The notes below the pieces were generated by a model. The model made no database searches, was not told the DNA's origin, and saw nothing but the letters and a program-made list of their open reading frames with translations. A DNA stretch of 36,704 nucleotides, from NCBI RefSeq assembly GCF_003269065.1, contig NZ_QLTA01000008.1:18735-55438 (forward strand), written 5' to 3'. Positions 30,860 to 36,704 of this stretch are shown here, one piece after another (position 1 is the first letter of the stretch; the number at the start of each line of letters is the position of its first letter). Position numbers and translations under genes: made by a program. This DNA comes from Paracidovorax anthurii. Lineage in GTDB: Bacteria > Pseudomonadota > Gammaproteobacteria > Burkholderiales > Burkholderiaceae_C.

Positions 30860-31354
30860 ATGACGATTCCATTCCGCATCGGCGAAGGCTGGGACGTGCA
30901 TGCCCTGGTGCCGGGCCGCCGCCTGGTGATCGGTGGCGTGGAGGTTCCCCACACCATGGGCCTGCTGGGCCACTCCGATGCCGACGTGCTGCTGCACGCC
31001 ATCACCGACGCGCTGCTGGGCGCCGCGGCGCTGGGCGACATCGGCAGCCATTTCCCCGACACGGACGAGCGTTTCAAGGGCGCCGATTCGGTGGTGCTGC
31101 TGGTGGAGGCCGCGCGCCGCGTGCGCGAGCGCGGCTACGAGATCGGCAACGTGGACAGCACGGTGATCGCCCAGGCGCCCAGGCTCGCGCCGCACATCCC
31201 CGGCATGCGCTCCCGCATCGCCCAGGCCCTGGCGCTGGAGACGGATCAGGTGAACGTGAAGGCCAAGACCGCCGAGCGCATGGGCCCCGTGGGGCAGGGC
31301 CTCGCGATGGAGGCGCGCGCGGCGGTGCTGCTGTTCAGGCCCGTGCCGGCTTGA
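30860..31354 (+). CDS. ispF: 2-C-methyl-D-erythritol 2,4-cyclodiphosphate synthase
   Basis: A 164-residue IspF, which closes the cyclodiphosphate ring two steps after IspD in the MEP pathway. The zinc ligands lie in [11 protein letters not shown] (Asp and His) and in [12 protein letters not shown] (His). The [18 protein letters not shown] segment and the C-terminal [22 protein letters not shown] are signatures. Length is typical (E. coli 159). Start ATG 30860 was preferred over a TTG at 30854. The spacer to ispD contains two T-runs. Its last 20 bp overlap the convergent kinase gene. Confidence 0.97.
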   Translation: MTIPFRIGEGWDVHALVPGRRLVIGGVEVPHTMGLLGHSDADVLLHAITDALLGAAALGDIGSHFPDTDERFKGADSVVLLVEAARRVRERGYEIGNVDSTVIAQAPRLAPHIPGMRSRIAQALALETDQVNVKAKTAERMGPVGQGLAMEARAAVLLFRPVPA

Positions 31355-32849
31355 CGGGCTTGGTGCCCTTGCGGGCATCGGGCGGCAATTGGCGCTTGAT
31401 CTGGGGACGCTGCAGCCGCTGCTTGGGGTCCTTGCCGGCCGGCAACTGGGCGGCGCGCTGCAGCTGGATGTGCGCCACCAGCCCGCCCGATCCCGAATTG
31501 GCCAGCGCGAAGATGCCGCCCATGCGCTGCACCGTCTTGTCCACGATCGCCAGGCCCAGGCCCGCGCCCGCGGCGGCCGTGCGCGCCGAGTTGCCGCGGA
31601 AGAAGGGCTTGGTGAGGTTGGCGAGCTGGTCCGGCGGCACGCCCGGGCCGTGGTCGCGCACCTTCACGAGCACCCATTTCTCGCGCCCCTTGGCGGCGAT
31701 CTCCACCGAGGCCGTGCCGCTGTCGGGCGTCTTGCCGTAGCGGCGGGCGTTCTCCAGCAGGTTGGAGATCACGCGCGCCAGCTCCACCTCGTCGGCCAGC
31801 ACGATGAGGTCGTCGGGCACGCTCATCGTGATCTGCAGCTCGCGGTGGTCCTGCACGGCATACACGCAGGACGAGACCACGCCGTGCAGGTTCACGGGCG
31901 TGAGCGTCACGTGGTCGGGCCGCGCGTAGTCGAGGAACTTGTCGATGGTGGCGTCGAGCTGCACTATGTCGGCCACCATGTGCTCGCGTGCCACGTCGTC
32001 GGTCACGCTCATCTCGGTTTCCAGGCGCAGCCGCGCAAGCGGCGTGCGCAGATCGTGCGAGATGCCCGCCAGCATCACCGCGCGGTCCTGCTCCAGCTTG
32101 GCGAGCTTCTGGGCCATGCGGTTGAAGCCGATGTTCACCTCGCGGATCTCGCTGGTCACCACTTCCTCGTCGAGCTGACTGGCCGCGAAGTCGCCGTCGC
32201 GCACGCGGTTGGCGGCATAGGAGAGCTGCTTGAGCGGGCGGTTGATGAGCCGCGCGATGGCGGCGGCGCCGGCCAGCGACAGCGCGCCGGCCGTGATAAG
32301 CCAGATCAGCCAGGTCTTGCCGCCCGCCGTGCTCAGGCGCGAGCGGTCCATCAGCAGCCAGTTGGGGTCGCCGTTGATCGTGAAGCCCACCCACAGGCCG
32401 CTCTCGCCGTTGACGTTGCTGGCCACGATGGTGCCGGGGCCGAGGCGCTCCGTCAGCTCCTCGGTCAGGCGCGCGCCGAGGGCCGTGTCGTCCACCAGAT
32501 CGAAGCGGTCGCTGGGCTCGCGCGGCAGGATGCGCACGCCCTCCTGGTCGGCCATGGTCTTGATGAGGGACACGCGCGCGATCGCGTCGGCATGCACCAG
32601 CGCGGCCCGGCTCAGATTGACGAGCGATGCGATCTGCTGCGCGGTCTGCAGCGTGCGGGGTTCGAATTCGAGGGCGCGCAGCGTCTGCAGCCACGCCAGG
32701 ATGCTGCCCACCAGCAGCAGCGCCAGCAGGAAGAAGGTGCGCCAGAACAGGTTCAGCCCGACGCGGGTGCGCTGGGGCGGGCGGCGGTAGGGCGCCTCGA
32801 GCGGGGCCGGGCTGGTGGCGTCGGAGGACGCGTCGTAGGAGGCGCTCAT
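31335..32849 (-). CDS. EnvZ/RisS-type osmosensor-like histidine kinase
   Basis: A 504-residue inner-membrane kinase. TM1 is about residues 35-54, a periplasmic domain of about 120 residues follows, and TM2 is about 181-199, then a HAMP domain ([21 protein letters not shown]). The H-box is [20 protein letters not shown] with His265; the N-box is [11 protein letters not shown]1 is RDHGPGVPP and G2 GAGLGLAIV. The H-box and domain order match EnvZ and the Bordetella/Burkholderia homologue RisS. A basic, Pro/Lys-rich tail of about 40 residues is added. It lies 88 bp downstream of the ompR-like gene and is convergent with ispF, overlapping it by 20 bp. Confidence 0.9.
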   Translation of the reverse strand: MSASYDASSDATSPAPLEAPYRRPPQRTRVGLNLFWRTFFLLALLLVGSILAWLQTLRALEFEPRTLQTAQQIASLVNLSRAALVHADAIARVSLIKTMADQEGVRILPREPSDRFDLVDDTALGARLTEELTERLGPGTIVASNVNGESGLWVGFTINGDPNWLLMDRSRLSTAGGKTWLIWLITAGALSLAGAAAIARLINRPLKQLSYAANRVRDGDFAASQLDEEVVTSEIREVNIGFNRMAQKLAKLEQDRAVMLAGISHDLRTPLARLRLETEMSVTDDVAREHMVADIVQLDATIDKFLDYARPDHVTLTPVNLHGVVSSCVYAVQDHRELQITMSVPDDLIVLADEVELARVISNLLENARRYGKTPDSGTASVEIAAKGREKWVLVKVRDHGPGVPPDQLANLTKPFFRGNSARTAAAGAGLGLAIVDKTVQRMGGIFALANSGSGGLVAHIQLQRAAQLPAGKDPKQRLQRPQIKRQLPPDARKGTKPVKPARA

Positions 32850-32937
32850 GTCGGGTCAGCGGTCGAAAAAATCGCCGGGGCGGCGGCGCGCCGCGCCGTC
32901 CCGCCCCGGCAGGGGGTGTGCACGGGGGAGGGAGGGC

Positions 32938-33669
32938 TCAGCTCGCTCCGTCCGGCACGAACACATAGCCCACGCCCCACACGGTCTGGATGTAGCGCGG
33001 TGCCGCCGCGTCCACCTCGACCAGCTTGCGCAGGCGCGAGACCTGCACGTCCAGGCTCCGGTCGAAGGGCTCGAACTCGCGGCCGCGCGCGAGCAGGGCG
33101 AGCTTCTCGCGCGACAGCGGCTGGCGCGGGTGGCGCACCAGCGCCTTGAGCATGGCGAACTCGCCGGTGGTCAGGGGCAGCTCCTCGCCGTTCTTCTGCA
33201 GCGCGCGCGTGCCCAGGTCGAAGGTGAAGGGGCCGAAGGTCACGACCTCGTTGTCGCCCGAGGGCGCGCCGGGCGCCTCCTGCGGCGGGCGGCGGCGCAG
33301 CACGGCGTGGATGCGCGCCAGCAGTTCGCGCGGGTTGAAGGGCTTGCCCAGGTAATCGTCGGCGCCCACTTCCAGGCCCACGATGCGGTCCACGTCCTCG
33401 CCCTTGGCCGTGAGCATGATGATGGGGGTGCGGTCGTTGGCCGCGCGCAGGCGGCGGCAGATGGAGAGCCCATCCTCGCCGGGCATCATGAGATCCAGCA
33501 CGATCAGTTCCACCGTCTCGCGCAGCAGGATGCGGTTGAGGGCCTTGCCATCTTCCGCCACCATGACTTCGAAGCCCTCCTGGGTCAGATAGCGCCGCAG
33601 CAGGTCGCGGATGCGCGCGTCATCGTCCACCACGAGAATCTTGTCGGTACGGTTGGTTGTAGAGGCCAT
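32938..33669 (-). CDS. ompR: OmpR/RisA-type response regulator
   Basis: A 243-residue OmpR-subfamily regulator. Receiver: KILVVDDDARIRDLL, phospho-acceptor Asp59 (LIVLDLMMPGEDG), Lys109 (YLGKPFNPREL). Winged helix: LTTGEFAMLKALVRHPRQPL, SRLRKLVE and YIQTVWGVGYVFVP. Close agreement with OmpR along the length; in betaproteobacteria the orthologue is often called RisA. It would be phosphorylated by the adjacent kinase and control porin or osmolarity genes. The start is ATG 33669. A TGTAACA/TGTTACA pair upstream may be an autoregulatory site. Confidence 0.92.
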   Translation of the reverse strand: MASTTNRTDKILVVDDDARIRDLLRRYLTQEGFEVMVAEDGKALNRILLRETVELIVLDLMMPGEDGLSICRRLRAANDRTPIIMLTAKGEDVDRIVGLEVGADDYLGKPFNPRELLARIHAVLRRRPPQEAPGAPSGDNEVVTFGPFTFDLGTRALQKNGEELPLTTGEFAMLKALVRHPRQPLSREKLALLARGREFEPFDRSLDVQVSRLRKLVEVDAAAPRYIQTVWGVGYVFVPDGAS

Positions 33670-33688
33670 GTGTTTCCCAAGTCCTATT

Positions 33689-33762
33689 TGTAACAGAGCC
33701 GATTCTGACCAGCTTGCGGCCCGAAGTTCGCGTTTTTCCGGGGTGCCTGACCAAGTGTTACA
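33689..33762. promoter_or_regulatory. TGTAACA/TGTTACA pair upstream of ompR
   Basis: TGTAACA at 33689-33695 and its reverse complement TGTTACA at 33756-33762 lie 60 bp apart in the gap before ompR. GTAACA-type words are part of known OmpR boxes, so autoregulation is plausible. The evidence is only these short words; the remaining 216-bp gap between ompR and the SIMPL gene shows nothing else distinct. Confidence 0.3.
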
Positions 33763-33885
33763 TGTTTTGCCGGGTCTCGCAGCGAAGCCGTGCGGCCTTC
33801 GCGAAAGCGCCGCGCGGAGCGGGTTAACGTCGTCCACCCGGGCCGCCGTGCGGCCTTTTCACCTTGTCACTGTGGAGAAATTTCC

Positions 33886-34605
33886 ATGAGAGTCTTTGCC
33901 AGATTGATCGCATCCTGCGCCCTTGCCGCCTGTGCGGGCACCGCTTTTGCTCAGGCGGCCGCCGCGCCCCCGGCGCCGCAGAATGTGCTGCAACTCTCCG
34001 CCTCGGGCGCGGTGGAAGTGCAGCAGGACCTGCTGGTGCTGACGCTGGCGGCCACCCGCGAGGGCGCCGACGCCTCCGCCATCCAGGCGCAGCTCAAGCA
34101 GGTGCTCGATGCGGCGCTGGCCGAGGCCAAGCGCTCCGCCCAGCCGAACCAGATGGACGTGCGCACCGGGCGCTTCGGCCTGTCCCCGCGCTATGGCAAG
34201 GACGGCAAGATCGCGGCCTGGCAGGGGCGGGCGGAGCTGATCCTGCAGGGGCGCGACTTCGCCCGCATCACCGCCGCCGCCGGGCGCATCCAGTCGATGC
34301 CGATCAGCCAGGTGGCCTTCGAGCTGTCCAGCGAGGCGCGCGCCCGCGTGGAAGGCGAGGCCCAGACCCGCGCGATCGAGCAGTTCAAGGCCCGTGCGGG
34401 CGAGCTGGCCAAGGGCTTCGGCTTCTCGGGCTACACGCTGCGCGAGGTGGCCGTCCACGGCAACGAGATGGTGCCCGGCAACAGCGTGACCTTGATGGGG
34501 GCGATGGCCAAGTCGGCGATGGCGTCCGCCGATGCGCCCGTGCCGGTCGAGGCGGGCAAGGCGCAGGTCGTGGTGAACGTGTCGGGCTCGGTGCAACTCC
34601 ACTGA
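33886..34605 (+). CDS. Secreted SIMPL-domain (DUF541) protein
   Basis: A 239-residue periplasmic protein. The signal peptide MRVFARLIASCALAACAGTA ends in AFA before QAAAA; a Cys is present, but the lipobox is poor, so signal peptidase I cleavage is likelier. The SIMPL/DUF541 domain follows: LSASGAVEVQQDLLVLTLAA near residue 37 and the late MVPGNSVTLMGAMAKSAM and VVVNVSGSVQL strands. The family (YggE, BP26) is linked to oxidative stress or channel-like rings, but its role is poorly defined. A TGGAGAAA ribosome-binding site precedes ATG 33886. It is divergent from ompR. Confidence 0.88.
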   Translation: MRVFARLIASCALAACAGTAFAQAAAAPPAPQNVLQLSASGAVEVQQDLLVLTLAATREGADASAIQAQLKQVLDAALAEAKRSAQPNQMDVRTGRFGLSPRYGKDGKIAAWQGRAELILQGRDFARITAAAGRIQSMPISQVAFELSSEARARVEGEAQTRAIEQFKARAGELAKGFGFSGYTLREVAVHGNEMVPGNSVTLMGAMAKSAMASADAPVPVEAGKAQVVVNVSGSVQLH

Positions 34606-34718
34606 TACGGCTCCGCCATCCAAAAGATCGCCGCGTTGCTTCGCACGGTCTCTGCCGCATCGCACCCTGTTTTTGTCTGGATGGCCGGCCCGCAGGGGAC
34701 GATTTGGAGTCTTTTGGC

Positions 34719-34767
34719 CTCCATGTCGCTGTCGGTGCTGAATTGTTTGCTATGAATTGAATAGCAA
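34719..34767. repeat. Dispersed intergenic element, copy C
   Basis: It begins CTCCATGTCGC like copy A, then GAATTGTTTGCTA, and ends in a perfect 7-bp hairpin TTGCTAT/ATAGCAA (34747-34753, 34761-34767) with a 7-nt loop. It lies between the convergent SIMPL and bdhA genes, in the same kind of position as the other two copies. The rest of the 206-bp gap shows no gene. Confidence 0.65.
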
Positions 34768-34811
34768 TTGGCAGGGGCCACGCACCGCGGGCAGCCCCTG
34801 CCGGGGCGGGG

Positions 34812-35597
34812 TCACTGCGCCGCCCAGCCGCCGTCCATGTTCCAGGCCACGCCGCGCACGTTGTTCGCGGCGGGCGAGCAGAAGAACACCGCCAGTTCGC
34901 CCAGTTCCTCGGGCGTGGTGAACTGCATGGACGGCTCCTTCTCGCCCAGCAGCCGGCGCGTGGCTTCCTCGTTGGAGAGGCCCTGCTCGGCGGCCTTGGC
35001 GTCCACCTGCTTTTGCACCAGCGGCGTGAGCACCCAGCCGGGGCAGATCGCGTTGCAGGTCACGCCCGTCGTGGCCGTCTCCAGCGCCGTCACCTTGGTG
35101 AACCCCACGATGCCGTGCTTGGCCGCCACGTAGGCCGATTTCTGCGCCGAGCCCACCAGCCCGTGCACCGAGGCCACGTTGATGATCCGGCCCCAATCGG
35201 CCGCCTTCATGGCCGGCAGCGCGAGGCGCGAGGTGTGGAAGGCGCTGCTCAGGTTGATCGCGAGGATCGCGTCCCACTTCTCCACGGGGAAATCCTCCAC
35301 GTTGGCGACGTGCTGGATGCCCGCGTTGTTGACGAGGATGTCCACGCGGCCGAACTGGCTGGCGGCGTACTTCATCATGTCCTCGATCTCGGCCACGCGG
35401 CTCATGTCGGCGCCGTGGTAGGCCACCTGGACGCCGGCCGCCTGGCCCGCGGCCAGCACCTCGGCGTGCGGACCGTCCGCGTCGCCGAAACCGTTGAGCA
35501 CGATGTTCGCCCCCTCGCGTGCCAGGGCCTTGGCGATCCCCAGGCCGATGCCGCTGGTGGAGCCGGTGACGAGCGCTGTCTTGCCTTTGAGAAGCAT
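34812..35597 (-). CDS. bdhA: 3-hydroxybutyrate dehydrogenase
   Basis: A 261-residue short-chain dehydrogenase that interconverts D-3-hydroxybutyrate and acetoacetate with NAD+, in polyhydroxybutyrate use. The cofactor motif is TGSTSGIGLG (11-20), NNAG at 90-93, and the catalytic set is Asn115, Ser143, Tyr156, Lys160 (SAYVAAK). Substrate residues known for 3-hydroxybutyrate dehydrogenases are visible: Gln95, His145, Lys153 and the CPGWVLTPLVQKQ loop. The ribosome-binding site GGAGAG precedes ATG 35597. It is divergent from an alpha/beta hydrolase gene across 68 bp. Confidence 0.92.
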   Translation of the reverse strand: MLLKGKTALVTGSTSGIGLGIAKALAREGANIVLNGFGDADGPHAEVLAAGQAAGVQVAYHGADMSRVAEIEDMMKYAASQFGRVDILVNNAGIQHVANVEDFPVEKWDAILAINLSSAFHTSRLALPAMKAADWGRIINVASVHGLVGSAQKSAYVAAKHGIVGFTKVTALETATTGVTCNAICPGWVLTPLVQKQVDAKAAEQGLSNEEATRRLLGEKEPSMQFTTPEELGELAVFFCSPAANNVRGVAWNMDGGWAAQ

Positions 35598-35665
35598 GTG
35601 GGTCTCTCCGAATGAATTAGGATGAACGGGGCCATTATCGAGCGCCCCCGAGACAATCCCCACCC

Positions 35666-36704
35666 ATGACAGAGCCTACGCTGAATTACGTACATTGCCC
35701 GGGCGCCGCGGCCCCATCGAGCACCCCGGGCCCCGCGGAAGGCGGGCACCGCATGGCGTACTGGGAATGGAACGGCACGGGCGATCCGGCGCATCCGCAC
35801 GTGGTGGTCTGCGTGCACGGGCTCACGCGCCAGGGGCGGGATTTCGACGTGCTGGCGCGGCGGCTCGCGCGCCATGCGCGCGTGGTCTGCCCCGACGTGG
35901 CGGGCCGGGGCCACAGCGACTGGCTGGCCGATCCGGCGCATTACCAGGTGCCGGTCTATGCGGCCGACATGCTGGCGCTGCTGGCCCAACTGCACGCACG
36001 GGCGCCCCTGCACACGCTGGACTGGGTGGGCACCAGCATGGGCGGCCTCATCGGCATGGGCCTGTGCGGCCAGCCCGGGCTGCCGCTGCCCGTGCCGGTG
36101 CGCCGGCTGGTGCTCAACGACGTGGGGCCGACCCTCGAATGGACCGCGCTGCAGCGCATCGGCCAGTACGTGGGCCGGCCCGTGCAGTTCACCAGCATCG
36201 CGGCGGCCGCCGAGGCGCTGCGCGTCATCTCCACCGGCTTCGGTCCGCACACGCCCGCGCAGTGGCTGGCGCTGTCCGAGCCGATGGTCCGCCGGTCGGC
36301 CGACGGGTCGTACCGGCTGCACTACGACCCCGCCATCGCCGAGCCCTTCCGCGCCCTGACCCCCGAGGTCGCGCGCGCCGCCGATGAACGGCTGTGGCAG
36401 CTCTACGACCAGATCGGCGCCCGCACGCTGCTGCTGCGCGGCGCGCAGTCCGATCTGCTCTCACCCGCCACCGCCCAGGCCATGTCCCGGCGCGGGCCGT
36501 GCGCGCGCGTGGTGGAGTGGGAGGGCGTGGGCCATGCACCGACCCTGGTCGATGGCGCGCAGGTGGACGTGGTCGAGCATTTCCTCTTCGGGGACGGCGA
36601 TGGCGAGGCTGCCGCCCGCGCGCCATCGCCATCGCCATCGCCATCGCCATCGCCATCGCCATCGCCATCGCCATCGCCATCGCCATCGCCATCGCCATCG
36701 CCAT
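35666..36704 (+). CDS. Alpha/beta hydrolase, 3' end beyond the window
   Basis: At least 346 residues, still open at the edge. It is an alpha/beta-hydrolase-fold enzyme: oxyanion motif VCVHGLTRQGRDFD, PDVAGRGHSDWL, nucleophile Ser124 (VGTSMGG), acid Asp263 (RGAQSDLLSP) and His290 (GVGHAPTL). From residue 320 the sequence becomes Pro-Ser repeated 13 times, encoded by a CCATCG array. The body is of normal length (about 310 residues) before the tail, so the tail is an addition. It is divergent from bdhA, so a role in 3-hydroxybutyrate ester or polymer metabolism is possible but unproven. Its real C-terminus is unknown. Confidence 0.85.
   Translation, partial: MTEPTLNYVHCPGAAAPSSTPGPAEGGHRMAYWEWNGTGDPAHPHVVVCVHGLTRQGRDFDVLARRLARHARVVCPDVAGRGHSDWLADPAHYQVPVYAADMLALLAQLHARAPLHTLDWVGTSMGGLIGMGLCGQPGLPLPVPVRRLVLNDVGPTLEWTALQRIGQYVGRPVQFTSIAAAAEALRVISTGFGPHTPAQWLALSEPMVRRSADGSYRLHYDPAIAEPFRALTPEVARAADERLWQLYDQIGARTLLLRGAQSDLLSPATAQAMSRRGPCARVVEWEGVGHAPTLVDGAQVDVVEHFLFGDGDGEAAARAPSPSPSPSPSPSPSPSPSPSPSPSPSP
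36623..36704 (+). repeat. CCATCG hexamer array at the right edge
   Basis: Thirteen perfect copies of CCATCG plus a partial CCAT run to the last base. The unit is in frame with the hydrolase and encodes Pro-Ser. The true length is unknown because the window ends inside it. Perfect copies point to active slippage. A six-base unit keeps frame, so copy changes would alter tail length and not switch the gene off. Confidence 0.95.

Noticed and set aside
26438-31378. A 1646-codon open frame on the minus strand crossing mfd, ispD and ispF
   Set aside because: It is a frame shadow: its residues are Arg/Ala/Gly/His-rich without motifs, while mfd, ispD and ispF in other frames have all their family signatures.
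36225-36704. A minus-strand frame beginning with repeated Met-Ala
   Set aside because: Antisense reading of the CCATCG array; the plus-strand hydrolase frame carries a full catalytic triad.

Overview
The window is very GC-rich, densely packed DNA. Its genes (ArgP/LysE, NsrR/YtfE, an OmpR/EnvZ-type pair, ispD-ispF, mfd, nth, 3-hydroxybutyrate dehydrogenase) and its intergenic repeats fit a betaproteobacterium of the family Comamonadaceae. Acidovorax/Paracidovorax is my best guess. That assignment rests on gene content and style, not on any search. I count 33 protein-coding genes, most of them ordinary chromosomal housekeeping or transport genes. No rRNA, tRNA, intact insertion sequence or prophage gene was seen. 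No gene-free stretch exceeds 300 bases. Both ends of the window lie in repetitive DNA: a CRISPR repeat starts at base 1 and a CCATCG hexamer array runs off the right edge. The window may therefore be a whole assembly contig.

Layout. 1-240: one type I-C-like CRISPR repeat, oriented leftward, and what would be its leader side. 241-6381: nth (minus); a PLP aminotransferase, slyX, an aldo/keto reductase and a DUF6172 protein (plus); a RhlE-like DEAD-box helicase (minus); a YciH/SUI1 protein and a DUF3820 protein (plus). 6443-8109: an unrecognised 521-residue protein with two 114-residue repeats, a Ser/Pro-rich N-terminus and a PIP-box-like promoter; I suspect a type III secreted effector. 8244-10046: a nitric-oxide defence module of truncated haemoglobin and YtfE/ScdA repair protein, divergent from the NO sensor NsrR, with two NsrR-like operators between. 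10089-12808: ArgP divergent from a LysE/ArgO amino-acid exporter, then an orphan MetQ-type binding protein.

13054-23171 is a regulated efflux region. A histidine kinase and response regulator (minus) face a second, paralogous response regulator (plus) only 23 bp away. Downstream lies a tightly coupled run of outer-membrane lipoprotein, membrane-fusion protein, RND pump, FetA-like ATPase and FetB-like permease, in which the last four genes overlap or nearly abut. 23274-26242: serB, a LysR regulator divergent from a tautomerase, and a CbiM-like membrane protein. 26299-31354: mfd divergent from ispD-ispF (MEP isoprenoid pathway). 31335-34605: an EnvZ/OmpR-type two-component system and a secreted SIMPL-domain protein. 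34812-36704: 3-hydroxybutyrate dehydrogenase divergent from an alpha/beta hydrolase whose C-terminus runs into a Pro-Ser dipeptide repeat.

The most interesting items are the putative effector locus with its 22-bp flanking direct repeats, the head-to-head response regulators sharing a 23-bp perfect inverted repeat, the RND-FetAB fusion operon, and the two repeat-bearing ends.
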